A stretch of 64,000 nt of DNA, taken from positions 372,001 to 436,000 of the forward strand of contig NZ_JACOGD010000004.1 of assembly GCF_014284235.1 (NCBI RefSeq), given 5' to 3'. Positions 16,785-24,769 of this stretch are shown here, in pieces. This DNA is from Cognatundibacterium curvum. Lineage in GTDB: Bacteria > Pseudomonadota > Gammaproteobacteria > Burkholderiales > Burkholderiaceae_D. How positions within the stretch are numbered: the stretch's first letter is position 1; each line of letters begins with the position of its first letter. Both the position numbers and the translations under genes were made by a program. The notes beneath the pieces are model-generated. The model saw nothing but the letters and a program-made list of their open reading frames with translations, searched no databases and was not told the DNA's origin.

Positions 16785-19570
16785 TTCGTCTCATCCTTGA
16801 TATTGGCGGCCAACATGAACGAATTGCACTGCTGAGATAGCGTTTCACCGCTATCACACTCAACATGGAATACCGTACGCAAGCGCTTCTTCTGCACACC
16901 TAGCGTTATCCACTGGCGATCTCGCTTTAACCGGCTATTAATCAACTCTGAGAACTTCTTCATCGATAGCGCCCGGAAATGGAACCGTGAACAGTAGCCC
17001 TCGTACGCCTCAAATAAATGCTCAGCGATGCAGGAGCAGTAAGGGATTGACAGGCCGCCCAACTGCCACTCGAGATAAAACACTTCCCAATCCGGCCGAC
17101 CAAATTCAATCATTCGCTGTTTAGATTGCGTCATGATCGGCTTTGTATGCGGGTTGAAATCAGCGAGCGGATATCGCAGCAGGAAGTCATAGAAGGCTTC
17201 GACCAGCCCCTTATCTAGCTGCGCAACCAGTTCAGCCAGCAGCTCGAGGTCAAGTGGATTTCTAGCCTCTACCACCTGGAAACGTCGGTCTTCAGGCTCG
17301 ATAGGAACCGCCTGAAACTCGTTCGACAACATGACTACGTTTAAGTGGTTTGCCTCGAAACGATCATCCTTGAATTTTTGCGTGATCGGCGTATCGCGAC
17401 CAGTAATCAGGTGCTTCACCAGGCCGAACGAGCTGTACTTATCCTGACGCGACAAAATCTCTTCAAACAGCACATAGAGTTTTTGCGAGCGCCAGGCAGA
17501 GTAATTAGCATCGAGCTGATTCTGTCCACCAGTTGCACCGTGTTTGCCATAGATCGGCTTGATAATGCCCTCGAAAAACAGGCTCTTACCCGTTCCCTGC
17601 TTATCGCCAAAAAACAGCAGCGCCGTCTGCATCTTTGCCCCAGGGTGTTGCAGTGGATAAGCCAGCCAACGCAGCACCCACACAAACACGTCCGCGCCAT
17701 TCGCCTCGGTAGAGCAAAGACTTTCCAGCAAGCGTAAGACCAGCGTTGCCTTCGCATCATCGTGACGTGGCTTGATCTGAAAGCCCTCAAACATATTGAT
17801 GTGCGTCTCAGGATCTACTTTTTGAGTCGGATCAAATACTAGCTTGTCATGATCCTTTTCTTGTCTGAGTGGATGCTGAAGCCAACGCGTTGCCAGCTCA
17901 CCACGGGCGAGCGCCATCGCATCAAAATTGACAACGACTTTCTTTTCCGCATCCCACACCGTCTTTGTCCCGTACAACAAGGTATAGCGATCCAGCATCT
18001 TCGCCATACCATCATCCCCCGCCTCCCCGAGGTCTTTTGCTACGCCGCGAACGACTTTAGGCAAATTGCGAGGGCTGATTGATCGTCGTTCAGGATGAGC
18101 ATCCCACTGCTTTGCAGCCTCTTTGCCAACCATTGCAACGAACGCTGCCTTTTTGATGCGCAGCTTATTGACCGAGTCCCAAACCTCCGTCGTCCCTTGT
18201 ATCAACGCGCAATGCGAAAGCGCCCACGCAATTGGCACCAACCCCACAATTTCCGCAGCACCCTCAGGAGGGGGCGGGGGAGGAAGCGAATCAACTGATG
18301 GGGCATCATCAACCCATGAAGGAATTTTTTCAAAGGCAGAATCTTCTATTGGCTGCTGCGCAGCAGGAAAAGAAAAACCCTGCACCTCAGCAGAGGGTGC
18401 GGGAGAATCAGGCGCTAACCGTATCGCTGCAACCGCAGCATTAATTTGTGACGCTACCGCGTCAAGGGATTCAAGAACATGCAGGTCATTAAAATCAGTC
18501 CATTTCTGGCCGTCTCGACCGCTAAATACAGGATGAATCACAGAGGCATTACCCACCGCTGCAGCGGCCTCATGCGAGCGATACAGCCCTGCATTGCGGA
18601 ACGGCTCCGTGCGATGCATGCGCCCCTTGCGCATGTCTGCCTCAATATACTCAATGCCCTGCGGGTCTGTACGCCACCAGGCAGTGACCTCAACCGGCTC
18701 ACCATCTGCCGCCTGGTATGTGCGGCTCTGGCCATCGATCACCGGATCAGGCAGCGAGAGATTGAATTGCTCGCGCAAGCGCTCGATGAAACGGGGCAAC
18801 AGCAGATAATCATCGTCCGCGATGAAGCGGATATGCGCATTCGGGTACGTAGCCCGAATGTGCTTGGCGACTGGCATTAGGTTTCCCGCATCGAGCGCAC
18901 AAACCACAAACGAGCCGGGTGCTGCAAGCAGCACGGACGCGCATGTTGCGTAGCCCTCCCCTATATCGATCAGCTCAGCATCTGCAGGGATATTCATCAG
19001 GTGAAATGCCGCACCGACCTTATCGATACCTTTATTAAATCGCTTTTCGCCTTTTGCATCGATCTTCTGCAGGCCGCGCAAAACAGGACTGCACCCGCCA
19101 TCAGCCCACAATGGCATCAACAAATCGCCATCACTGCTCAGCCGCAGACCAAACGCAGGAACCTGCTTTTTCACCAGGTATGGATGTGGGGCCGCGTGAT
19201 CACATTCAACTGCGCTACCCCATTGTTGACGCGCACGGTTTGCGGCCAGGCGATGCTTTTCCTCTTCTTTTTCTCGCTCGATGCGCGCCAGCTCGGTCTG
19301 CTTTGTGACCAGCGCCGCCCGATCTGCATCAGACATGCGCTCAACGTCACCCTTAAACTTAATCGCACCGTTATCCTCGCCGTGGTAAGTACCAAACGCA
19401 CCGCTAACGGTTTCCTTCCCGGACGGCAGCGAGACACGGCGTGCGATATACCAGCTTTTCTTGCCCTTGCCAAAACGGTGGATTGTGCCATCAAGCACAG
19501 GATGGCCAGACGGTACATTGTTGTATCCCGCATCGACCATCTGTGCCAGGCAAATTTCTTCTAGCATCAT
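16781..19570 (-). CDS. Phage primase-helicase (Toprim + DUF5906-type helicase)
   Basis: A 929-residue replication protein. The N-terminal third has a Toprim-like core: ELIDIGEGYATCASVLLA near 205, then IRFIADDD. The C-terminal third is an SF3/D5-like helicase with Walker A GDKQGTGKS near 645 and Walker B LYVLFEEI near 690. Residues 400-440 are a proline-rich linker. It probably primes and unwinds phage DNA near the adjacent repeat array. It starts by ATGA overlap with the preceding gene. It lacks an obvious zinc finger at the N-terminus. Confidence 0.9.
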   Translation of the reverse strand: MMLEEICLAQMVDAGYNNVPSGHPVLDGTIHRFGKGKKSWYIARRVSLPSGKETVSGAFGTYHGEDNGAIKFKGDVERMSDADRAALVTKQTELARIEREKEEEKHRLAANRARQQWGSAVECDHAAPHPYLVKKQVPAFGLRLSSDGDLLMPLWADGGCSPVLRGLQKIDAKGEKRFNKGIDKVGAAFHLMNIPADAELIDIGEGYATCASVLLAAPGSFVVCALDAGNLMPVAKHIRATYPNAHIRFIADDDYLLLPRFIERLREQFNLSLPDPVIDGQSRTYQAADGEPVEVTAWWRTDPQGIEYIEADMRKGRMHRTEPFRNAGLYRSHEAAAAVGNASVIHPVFSGRDGQKWTDFNDLHVLESLDAVASQINAAVAAIRLAPDSPAPSAEVQGFSFPAAQQPIEDSAFEKIPSWVDDAPSVDSLPPPPPPEGAAEIVGLVPIAWALSHCALIQGTTEVWDSVNKLRIKKAAFVAMVGKEAAKQWDAHPERRSISPRNLPKVVRGVAKDLGEAGDDGMAKMLDRYTLLYGTKTVWDAEKKVVVNFDAMALARGELATRWLQHPLRQEKDHDKLVFDPTQKVDPETHINMFEGFQIKPRHDDAKATLVLRLLESLCSTEANGADVFVWVLRWLAYPLQHPGAKMQTALLFFGDKQGTGKSLFFEGIIKPIYGKHGATGGQNQLDANYSAWRSQKLYVLFEEILSRQDKYSSFGLVKHLITGRDTPITQKFKDDRFEANHLNVVMLSNEFQAVPIEPEDRRFQVVEARNPLDLELLAELVAQLDKGLVEAFYDFLLRYPLADFNPHTKPIMTQSKQRMIEFGRPDWEVFYLEWQLGGLSIPYCSCIAEHLFEAYEGYCSRFHFRALSMKKFSELINSRLKRDRQWITLGVQKKRLRTVFHVECDSGETLSQQCNSFMLAANIKDETK

Positions 19571-20004
19571 GAGGCAAGTACCTCACCGCTTGGCAACTTA
19601 CGCGTAACGCCCATCAGTGATGGGATATTTTTGTGATCATCAGATCCAGGGCGAATTGGAGCCGCAGAACGATACTTGGCAATATCCAGATCACGGCGCT
19701 CACGCAGAGCGCGGCCAGGCACGATCTGCGGCACATATTTTTCAGCAACCGGCGCAGACAGAAATTCACCAGCGTAGTTTTTCCCGGCGTGCGTTGCTTT
19801 CAGACGGTAACGGTCTTCCATGCGTGCCAATCCCGCGTCGACCAACGTGCTAACGACCGCAGAGCGGAAAATATGGTCCACGCGGTAACGCGGCGATAGC
19901 GGCACCTTAAGCTCGTTGAGCAACGCAGTGCCCCCCAATTCAACCAAGCGCAATAACGCTGTATGCGCGGCACTATCCGTGCGAATTGATGCGGGTTTAA
20001 TCAT
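19567..20004 (-). CDS. Phage protein upstream of primase, possible winged helix
   Basis: A 145-residue protein. Residues 10-75 (AALLRLVELGG-like start, LPLSPRYRVDHIFRSAVVST, LVDAGLARMEDRYRL) read like a winged-helix fold. The C-terminus is basic and contains the EKYVPQIVPGRALRERRD segment. The ATG at 20002-20004 has GGGGAG six bases upstream and overlaps the YmfL gene. It ends with ATGA into the primase, so it is co-translated with the replication protein. Function unknown; a replication accessory or DNA-binding role is inference. Confidence 0.7.
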   Translation of the reverse strand: MIKPASIRTDSAAHTALLRLVELGGTALLNELKVPLSPRYRVDHIFRSAVVSTLVDAGLARMEDRYRLKATHAGKNYAGEFLSAPVAEKYVPQIVPGRALRERRDLDIAKYRSAAPIRPGSDDHKNIPSLMGVTRKLPSGEVLAS

Positions 20005-20482
20005 GCTTATCTCCCCGCTTCGCCACCGTAGCTGCTTTGGTTTCGGGGCAATACACAACAAACGTCACGGCACGCAACTCATCCATCGTTTTGTGCATGC
20101 GATCAACAACATCATTAATTCGCTCGCGTTCATTCTTACTAATTTTTCCGTCAGCCGTAGCATCCCGGAACTCAACAGACAGCTCACCGAGCTCCGCATA
20201 CAGCTCATGAAACTTAGCAGCAACGTCCTTACTATCAACGCCGCCGATTTCTGGCAGCTTGATAAACGTGCCGCCACTCTCAGCGGCAATAGCCTCAGCA
20301 AAATAAGTCGTCTGCGACAACTCCTGCAGGCGCAACGCATCACGCCAACGCAATGCCTGCCCCTTACTTTCATACGCACGGTTACGCAGCGCTGTCTCGC
20401 TCATACCCAAATACGCTGCAGCGACTGGCCAACTGCCATTCACCTGGTTGACCATCTCAATGATCTCGTTTCGGACATCCAT
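19997..20482 (-). CDS. ymfL: YmfL-like phage regulator (CII-type)
   Basis: A 161-residue protein close to the YmfL/CII-like family. The N-terminal HTH (MDVRNEIIEMVNQVNG, AAAYLGMSETALRNRAYESKG) is followed by the conserved TTYFAEAIAAESGGTFIKLPE near 58-76 and a long helical C-terminus with FHELYAELGELSVEF. It is the first gene of the replication block and probably a transcription activator or regulator of early genes. Its upstream region holds a TTTTTTACGCA repeat at 20514-20524 and 20610-20620 that may be relevant. Confidence 0.85.
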   Translation of the reverse strand: MDVRNEIIEMVNQVNGSWPVAAAYLGMSETALRNRAYESKGQALRWRDALRLQELSQTTYFAEAIAAESGGTFIKLPEIGGVDSKDVAAKFHELYAELGELSVEFRDATADGKISKNERERINDVVDRMHKTMDELRAVTFVVYCPETKAATVAKRGDKHD

Positions 20483-20556
20483 AATTCGCCCCTTTTTTTA
20501 TGGTTTCACAAACTTTTTTACGCACCTAAAATGCACTCAATTCAACGGAGGCCGAC

Positions 20557-20640
20557 ATGACGACCGCAGAACAACGACGCGTGGCACTTTCTTGTGGTTT
20601 AATTAAAATTTTTTTACGCAAACACACGATCAAACACTAA
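20557..20640 (+). CDS. Very short candidate phage gene (27 residues)
   Basis: ATG at 20557 has a near-perfect GGAGG five bases upstream and opens a 27-codon frame (MTTAEQRRVALSCGLIKIFL...). It ends 12 bases before the next plus-strand gene. The protein is basic with a hydrophobic middle. The strong ribosome site is the only support. Confidence 0.3.
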   Translation: MTTAEQRRVALSCGLIKIFLRKHTIKH

Positions 20641-20652
20641 ACCGAGAGCGCC

Positions 20653-21009
20653 ATGACCGATCAGAACGATGCCCATCACGAACTCCACCAATTCCTAAAC
20701 GAACATTTAAAAAAGTCACGATTTGTACAAGATTTACTTGATACCCAACGCTTAGCATTTTCCCAATCACTTGCGATCATCTTTAAGCACCTAATTGCGC
20801 ACGACCCAAGTACAGCGCCAGTCATACTGAATGCGTTAAGTGAAATAGAAATACCGACAGAAAACCGTAGCGTGAGCGGAGATCGCTCATTGATTGCGCG
20901 ATCAATCCGAGAAGAAATGAAAAAGAAGCCCATTCACAACCCATCAGAAATCGTTGCCGCTGTCTTTGGCGACTCACCTGTTGCGCGAAAGAGAGCCAAC
21001 AAGCGCTGA
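20653..21009 (+). CDS. Phage protein of unknown function, plus strand
   Basis: A 118-residue protein starting MTDQNDAHHELHQFLNEHLK with GAGAG upstream. It is helical, with LLDTQRLAFSQSLAIIFKHL near 28-47 and a basic C-terminus (SPVARKRANKR). It is read against the surrounding minus-strand early genes and its last 76 bases overlap a convergent minus-strand frame. No family is recognised. It may be a small early regulator with its own promoter. Confidence 0.55.
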   Translation: MTDQNDAHHELHQFLNEHLKKSRFVQDLLDTQRLAFSQSLAIIFKHLIAHDPSTAPVILNALSEIEIPTENRSVSGDRSLIARSIREEMKKKPIHNPSEIVAAVFGDSPVARKRANKR

Positions 21010-21122
21010 ACACTTTGGGACTCAAAAAGAATGCGCTGCCGCTCAACCCACTCGGCATCGTCAAATGTCCCATCAATAAAAATTGAGGGATCAACTATTG
21101 GCGAAAGAAATTCAGGAGGCAT
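20934..21122 (-). CDS. Small phage protein downstream of Cro-like gene
   Basis: A 62-residue acidic protein starting MPPEFLSPIVDPSIFIDGTF. The ATG at 21120-21122 overlaps the end of the Cro-like gene by 11 bases, with GAGGTG upstream. It would be co-transcribed with cro. It overlaps the end of a convergent plus-strand gene. Function unknown. Confidence 0.5.
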   Translation of the reverse strand: MPPEFLSPIVDPSIFIDGTFDDAEWVERQRILFESQSVQRLLALFRATGESPKTAATISDGL

Positions 21123-21378
21123 GGCTAGGCACCTCAGCCATAACCGGTGAGCACTGAGAGGTGCCACGGATATATGCCCAGTCAGCATCTGGCCGCAGAT
21201 CTTCGCAGCGCACCTGGCGAGCACTCTCGCGCTCAATGTTGATACATAGATCAGCACTTAGACGCTGACTGCGACTGATTGCCTTACGTAGATAACCTTC
21301 AGTAGTCCCACATGCACCACAAAATGCAGCGCGCCGGACTTTATCGAGGCCATTAATGAATAGGAGCAGTTTTTTCAT
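21112..21378 (-). CDS. Cro/YdaS-like DNA-binding protein
   Basis: An 88-residue HTH protein of the YdaS/Cro group: RRAAFCGACGTTEGYLRKAISRSQRLSADLC (residues 16-46 in pieces) and the conserved end CEDLRPDADWAYIRG. It is divergent from a CI-like repressor gene across an 84-bp region with three operators, the layout of a lambda-type switch. YdaS-family proteins can also act in toxin-antitoxin pairs, but no YdaT partner is seen here. Confidence 0.88.
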   Translation of the reverse strand: MKKLLLFINGLDKVRRAAFCGACGTTEGYLRKAISRSQRLSADLCINIERESARQVRCEDLRPDADWAYIRGTSQCSPVMAEVPSHAS

Positions 21379-21389
21379 ACCCCAAAGAT

Positions 21390-21441
21390 TACCCGAAGGT
21401 ACATATTAAATCAATACCTATAGGTATTTTACCTGTAAGTA
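21390..21441. promoter_or_regulatory. Prophage operator cluster between cro-like and CI-like genes
   Basis: Three 12-bp sites of the form TACC-N4-GGTA or close: TACCCGAAGGTA (21390-21401), TACCTATAGGTA (21415-21426, inside a 16-bp perfect palindrome) and TACCTGTAAGTA (21430-21441). Start-to-start spacings are 25 and 15 bases. The two genes diverge from this stretch. Confidence 0.8.
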
Positions 21442-21462
21442 AATTTCAAATATCTTTACCTC

Positions 21463-21984
21463 ATGGACGACAACACTATTCGAATCAATAATCTGCGGGC
21501 GATTACGGTCGAACGCTTTAACGGGAAACAGTCTGCCCTGGCCGCACATTTGCAACGTCAGCCGGACTACATCTCACGCTTGTTTGTAGGTAAAAAAAAG
21601 TTAGGCTCTGAATTAGCCCGCGAATTTGAGAAACTATTAGACATACCGAAATACTCGCTGGACGTACCGGAGGGGGTGCAGCACGAAGTGAATGAGCATC
21701 GTGCGCAATACATTACCCAACAGGAGCTGCCAGAGGACGTTCGAGCAATTGTGGAATTAATGCTGTCAGCTTCTGATGACGGCAGGAAGCGCATTCGTAT
21801 TTATGCAGAGGATGCGTACTACGAGTACCAGAAACGCCAAACGCAGGCCAGTAATATCGGCCTACTACCCGCATCCCTGGTATCGAGAATTGCCCGCATT
21901 CAGGACCCAAGTATTATTCCCGCAATTGAGGGAATGATTAACGGCTCATTTGCCGAACAAGAGGCATATCTGAAAACCAAGTGA
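21463..21984 (+). CDS. CI-like phage repressor (HTH, no peptidase domain)
   Basis: A 173-residue protein. The N-terminal HTH spans roughly residues 8-65 (INNLRAITVERFNGKQSALA, QRQPDYISRLFVGKKKLGSELA), and an acidic C-terminal half has LPEDVRAIVELMLSASDDG. It lacks the S24 Ser/Lys autoprotease of classical CI, so induction by simple RecA-stimulated cleavage is unlikely. It is divergent from the Cro-like gene and is the best candidate for the lysogeny repressor that binds the TACC-N4-GGTA sites. Confidence 0.82.
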   Translation: MDDNTIRINNLRAITVERFNGKQSALAAHLQRQPDYISRLFVGKKKLGSELAREFEKLLDIPKYSLDVPEGVQHEVNEHRAQYITQQELPEDVRAIVELMLSASDDGRKRIRIYAEDAYYEYQKRQTQASNIGLLPASLVSRIARIQDPSIIPAIEGMINGSFAEQEAYLKTK

Positions 21985-22016
21985 ATACATATGCGCCATT
22001 AATTGCGTATATGTAT
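21985..22016. promoter_or_regulatory. Inverted repeat upstream of second XRE gene
   Basis: ATACATAT (21985-21992) and ATATGTAT (22009-22016) form an 8-bp inverted repeat with a 16-base spacer, right after the CI-like stop codon and 45 bases before the next start. Candidate operator. Confidence 0.45.
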
Positions 22017-22060
22017 AGAATTTTCGGGGGCGAATCCAAGGGCGACATAATCGCCACACC

Positions 22061-22411
22061 ATGGATATTGCTCACAGAACTGATCTCGTCATGAAAGCAT
22101 GCGGCGTTGTCGATCAAAGCCGATTTGCTCGCGAAGCAGGCGTATCAACCACCACATTAAATCGCATATTGTCTGGTGCGATCAAACAACCATCAGCTAT
22201 AGTAATGGCAAAGATCGCAAAACGAGGCGGCGTTAGCTTTAATTGGCTCATACTAGGCGATGGCGACGAGTCCGATCACAACGTGATGCGAGCTCGAATC
22301 ATTAGCCATCAAGAATCAATACTAATAGACCACTTCCGATCAATCAGCGCACGTGGCCGTGAATTGATTCTGTCTGCAGCCGCTGCTCGATTGCGCGACG
22401 AATCTCGCTAA
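22061..22411 (+). CDS. XRE-family regulator
   Basis: A 116-residue protein with an N-terminal HTH (SRFAREAGVSTTTLNRILSG near 19-38, followed by MAKIAKRGGVSFNWLILGDG) and a helical C-terminus. The FNWLILGDG end of the HTH is typical of phage CI/Cro family proteins. It is downstream of the CI-like gene on the same strand. Its last 68 bases overlap a convergent minus-strand gene. It may be a second repressor or an anti-repressor; which cannot be told. Confidence 0.8.
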   Translation: MDIAHRTDLVMKACGVVDQSRFAREAGVSTTTLNRILSGAIKQPSAIVMAKIAKRGGVSFNWLILGDGDESDHNVMRARIISHQESILIDHFRSISARGRELILSAAAARLRDESR

Positions 22412-22562
22412 TATTTACAATTTCCGCACCGACCTTACGCGGGAACGATACCGTGTAACCATGAAGCGTACCTCTCACGATACGCTGGCCAACGTCGTCA
22501 ATACGCCTAAATAGGCGCACCACCTCCCATTCCGCCTCCGACAAACTTTGCTCAATATTCAT
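22344..22562 (-). CDS. Small prophage protein, convergent with XRE gene
   Basis: A 72-residue protein beginning MNIEQSLSEAEWEVVRLFRR; the rest (GQRIVRGTLHGYTVSFP) looks like a compact alpha-beta fold. AACAGG lies just upstream of the ATG. It diverges from the LysR gene across a region with a perfect 16-bp palindrome. Function unknown. Confidence 0.5.
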   Translation of the reverse strand: MNIEQSLSEAEWEVVRLFRRIDDVGQRIVRGTLHGYTVSFPRKVGAEIVNISEIRRAIEQRLQTESIHGHVR

Positions 22563-22581
22563 TACCTGTTGCCTTTATGTC

Positions 22582-22597
22582 TTTATCTGCAGATAAA
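22582..22597. promoter_or_regulatory. Perfect 16-bp palindrome between divergent genes
   Basis: TTTATCTGCAGATAAA lies 20 bases before the start of the 72-residue minus-strand gene and about 115 bases before the LysR start. A candidate LysR promoter follows (TTGTCA at 22613-22618 and TTAAAC at 22636-22641, 17-base spacer). Confidence 0.5.
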
Positions 22598-22712
22598 AAT
22601 ATACATTAATTTTTGTCACATTTAGTTAAATTGATTTAAACGTGAGTTAACGATAATTAAAAACTATTTCAATACATCGAAACGCCATCCAGTATTGCCT
22701 TAAGGAAGTTTT

Positions 22713-23609
22713 TTGAGGCAACACGTGCTACCACTTGATCCACTAGATGTTGAAATTGTCTTGTTACTCAATACGGAATTGAGCCTTGGCAGAATTGCGC
22801 GTCGACTAAGCATGACAACATCTGCTATTTCACAGCGAATAGAGCGAATGGAAGATCGCTTAGGACATCGTATTGCGACGCGCAAAAGGAATATCAGGCT
22901 TACAGAAGCAGGGATGGAAGTGTTACGAACCGCAACACACTTAAAAATGCACAGCGATGATTTGGCTCGCCGACTAGATCAGCTAAAAAATCCATCAATC
23001 AAAATTATGGCTGACCATAGCCTACTGATACACGACCTACCGTTAGTTCTGCAGCAAATGACATCCGACATCCCAAAGTTGTCAATTCACTTAACCACTG
23101 GGTCATTCAATCAAATTATTCAAGCAGTCAATGATCACCAGGCTGATGCCGGGCTAATTGCAGGCGATCCGAAAGTCATTGGCCTGCAGGGACGCCCCAT
23201 AAGAAAAGAACATATCTGCCTACTAATCCCGAATAACCATCCATTAATTCGATATAAAACGCTGTATTTTGCTGATGCCATACGCTATCCGATGATCCTA
23301 TCGAACAATCTGGAACACATCACCGGACACCTCATGGATGAGGCAAAAAGAATTGGAGCACATCTACACATCCCCATGACCGTACCGCACTTCGAAATCC
23401 AGGCACACATGGTATCGCGCACAGATATAGGCATTGCACCTACGCTGGAATCGGTAGCAAAACGGTTTATTTCGATTTACCCAGTCACCTATGTTCGACT
23501 ATTAGATGACTGGGCAGAAAATCTACTGTCTGCGGTTATCCGGGAGAAAGGAAGCCTTTCAGATGAGGTCAACACTTTGATCAAATATTTAATCAAACTA
23601 AACCACTAG
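22713..23609 (+). CDS. LysR-family transcriptional regulator within the prophage
   Basis: A complete 298-residue LysR regulator. The winged HTH is at residues 8-66 (IVLLLNTELSLGRIARRLSM, TTSAISQRIERMEDRLGHRI), and the ligand domain has IQAVNDHQADAGLIAG near 145 and AHMVSRTDIGIAPTLESVA near 230. The frame opens with TTG about eight bases after AAGGAAG; GTG at 22725 is an alternative. LysR genes are rare in phage control regions. It is AT-richer than its surroundings and may be lysogenic-conversion cargo acting on host genes. Confidence 0.9.
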   Translation: MRQHVLPLDPLDVEIVLLLNTELSLGRIARRLSMTTSAISQRIERMEDRLGHRIATRKRNIRLTEAGMEVLRTATHLKMHSDDLARRLDQLKNPSIKIMADHSLLIHDLPLVLQQMTSDIPKLSIHLTTGSFNQIIQAVNDHQADAGLIAGDPKVIGLQGRPIRKEHICLLIPNNHPLIRYKTLYFADAIRYPMILSNNLEHITGHLMDEAKRIGAHLHIPMTVPHFEIQAHMVSRTDIGIAPTLESVAKRFISIYPVTYVRLLDDWAENLLSAVIREKGSLSDEVNTLIKYLIKLNH

Positions 23610-24061
23610 CCCCGATGAAAGCCAGGTGGCATACAACGACCATCTTTAGGCGATTTCTTGATCAATTCACGTATGGCGGAACGCGCATCATCGGTCATTG
23701 AGCGATATTCAGAAAGCAACTCAATTTCGTCAGGACTATTCCAGCTCAGCGCGTAGATCTGCCGACTCAACTTATCAACTGGGATTTCCAACACAGCACC
23801 GGTCGGCTCAGGTAAGTAGCCCGCAAACTCAATCGGCAATTGGAAGCCAGTTATTTTTGAAATAGCCAATATTTGCAGCACGCTCGGCTGATGACGCTCA
23901 TTCTCCCAGTGAGAGATATTAGCTCTGGTATTCCCACGCGCAACGCCTAGCTCAATAGCCAGCCGCACACCGAGCTGCACCCCTGATAGTCCGGCATATT
24001 CCCGAGCATCTCTAACCCATGTTGAAATTACTGTTTTTATATTTGCGTTCATGGGCTGCAT
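23606..24061 (-). CDS. XRE-family regulator divergent from right early operon
   Basis: A 151-residue protein with an HTH at about 10-60 (DAREYAGLSGVQLGVRLAIE, TRANISHWENERHQPSVLQI), the classic repressor helix pattern. The C-terminal part has DEIELLSEYRSMTDDARSAI, seen in several prophage regulators. Starts at 24061 or 24052 are equally plausible; neither has a good ribosome site. It faces two TACC-N4-GGTA sites and the plus-strand early operon, so it or the CI-like protein probably controls that promoter. Its 3' end overlaps the LysR stop by four bases. Confidence 0.82.
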   Translation of the reverse strand: MQPMNANIKTVISTWVRDAREYAGLSGVQLGVRLAIELGVARGNTRANISHWENERHQPSVLQILAISKITGFQLPIEFAGYLPEPTGAVLEIPVDKLSRQIYALSWNSPDEIELLSEYRSMTDDARSAIRELIKKSPKDGRCMPPGFHRG

Positions 24062-24180
24062 GTTACATAAAAACAGTCGTCCTAGCACGGAATCACCCTC
24101 CAGAAACCAAAAATCCAATCAGTAAAATCCAACACAAGTATAAAAAAATGTAACAGACGTATTTTTCCGCCCCGTTTATT

Positions 24181-24221
24181 TACCTCAAGGTATTTACTAT
24201 TAATTTACCTTGGGGTATATT
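24181..24221 (+). promoter_or_regulatory. Right early promoter with two operators
   Basis: TACCTCAAGGTA (24181-24192) and TACCTTGGGGTA (24206-24217) are 25 bases apart, as in the cluster at 21.4 kb. A promoter fits between them: TTTACT (24193-24198), a 17-base spacer and TATATT (24216-24221). The second site overlaps the -10 box, so bound repressor would block it. Confidence 0.7.
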
Positions 24222-24261
24222 TCAGATGCTTTTTAATTACCTTAATCTGATGGAGCGAAAA

Positions 24262-24441
24262 ATGGACTTTCAAAAACTGAAAAGTGTATTCGTTGCAGTT
24301 CACGCTACAACCAAAGAACACACAGAATCAAAGCGGTCATATATCGGATGGGTCGCTGCACGCATCCTGATTATCCTCATCATCATCAAAGATCACCGCC
24401 TGGGCAACATTCTGCGCGGCCTCTTCGCTCGCTCCCACTAA
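24262..24441 (+). CDS. Small protein with one hydrophobic helix
   Basis: A 59-residue protein starting MDFQKLKSVFVAVHATTKEH. The ATG has GGAG six bases upstream, so this start is preferred to an ATG at 24226. Residues 35-47 (WVAARILIILIII) form a short hydrophobic segment followed by a basic end, which suggests a membrane-associated peptide. First gene after the repressed promoter; function unknown. Confidence 0.6.
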   Translation: MDFQKLKSVFVAVHATTKEHTESKRSYIGWVAARILIILIIIKDHRLGNILRGLFARSH

Positions 24442-24452
24442 AAGGAGCCGCC

Positions 24453-24623
24453 ATGTCCACCCCTCAATTAGCAGAGTTAAGAAAACAGGTCCACAAGGCT
24501 ACGCTTCAAATTAACTTGATGCGCCAGGCATTGCATCGCGCCGACACAGACTTTGAAGAAACCGGAACCGTCACGTGCGAAACGATGGAATTCATTCGCA
24601 GCGTTAAGGAGCTTTTGTCATGA
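24453..24623 (+). CDS. Small phage protein, unknown
   Basis: A 56-residue helical protein beginning MSTPQLAELRKQVHKATLQI with AAAAGGAG seven bases upstream. A charged coiled-coil-like character is visible across residues 5-30. Its stop overlaps the next start (ATGA). Confidence 0.65.
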   Translation: MSTPQLAELRKQVHKATLQINLMRQALHRADTDFEETGTVTCETMEFIRSVKELLS

Positions 24624-24769
24624 GCGCCTTTTCTGTGACCGTCCGCACTCCGCATGCCGTGTATCAGTACACAGCTATAGCGGCCAGCACCAGTGCTGCC
24701 ATCGATGCAGCCCTGGATACGTTCGGCATCGCATCAGTAACTGCTAAGCCAGGGGTGCATCATGGCTAA
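24620..24769 (+). CDS. Small phage protein (49 residues)
   Basis: A 49-residue frame beginning MSAFSVTVRTPHAVYQYTAI and rich in Ala/Thr. It overlaps the previous gene by ATGA and the next gene by 8 bases, so both ends are coupled. The pattern VTVRT...YTAIAAS...AAIDAALDTFG recurs in betaproteobacterial prophages; function is unknown. Confidence 0.65.
   Translation: MSAFSVTVRTPHAVYQYTAIAASTSAAIDAALDTFGIASVTAKPGVHHG

Noticed and set aside
20065-20379. A minus-strand 104-codon frame within the YmfL gene
   Set aside because: It is out of frame with YmfL, Cys/Arg-rich, and lacks a ribosome site.
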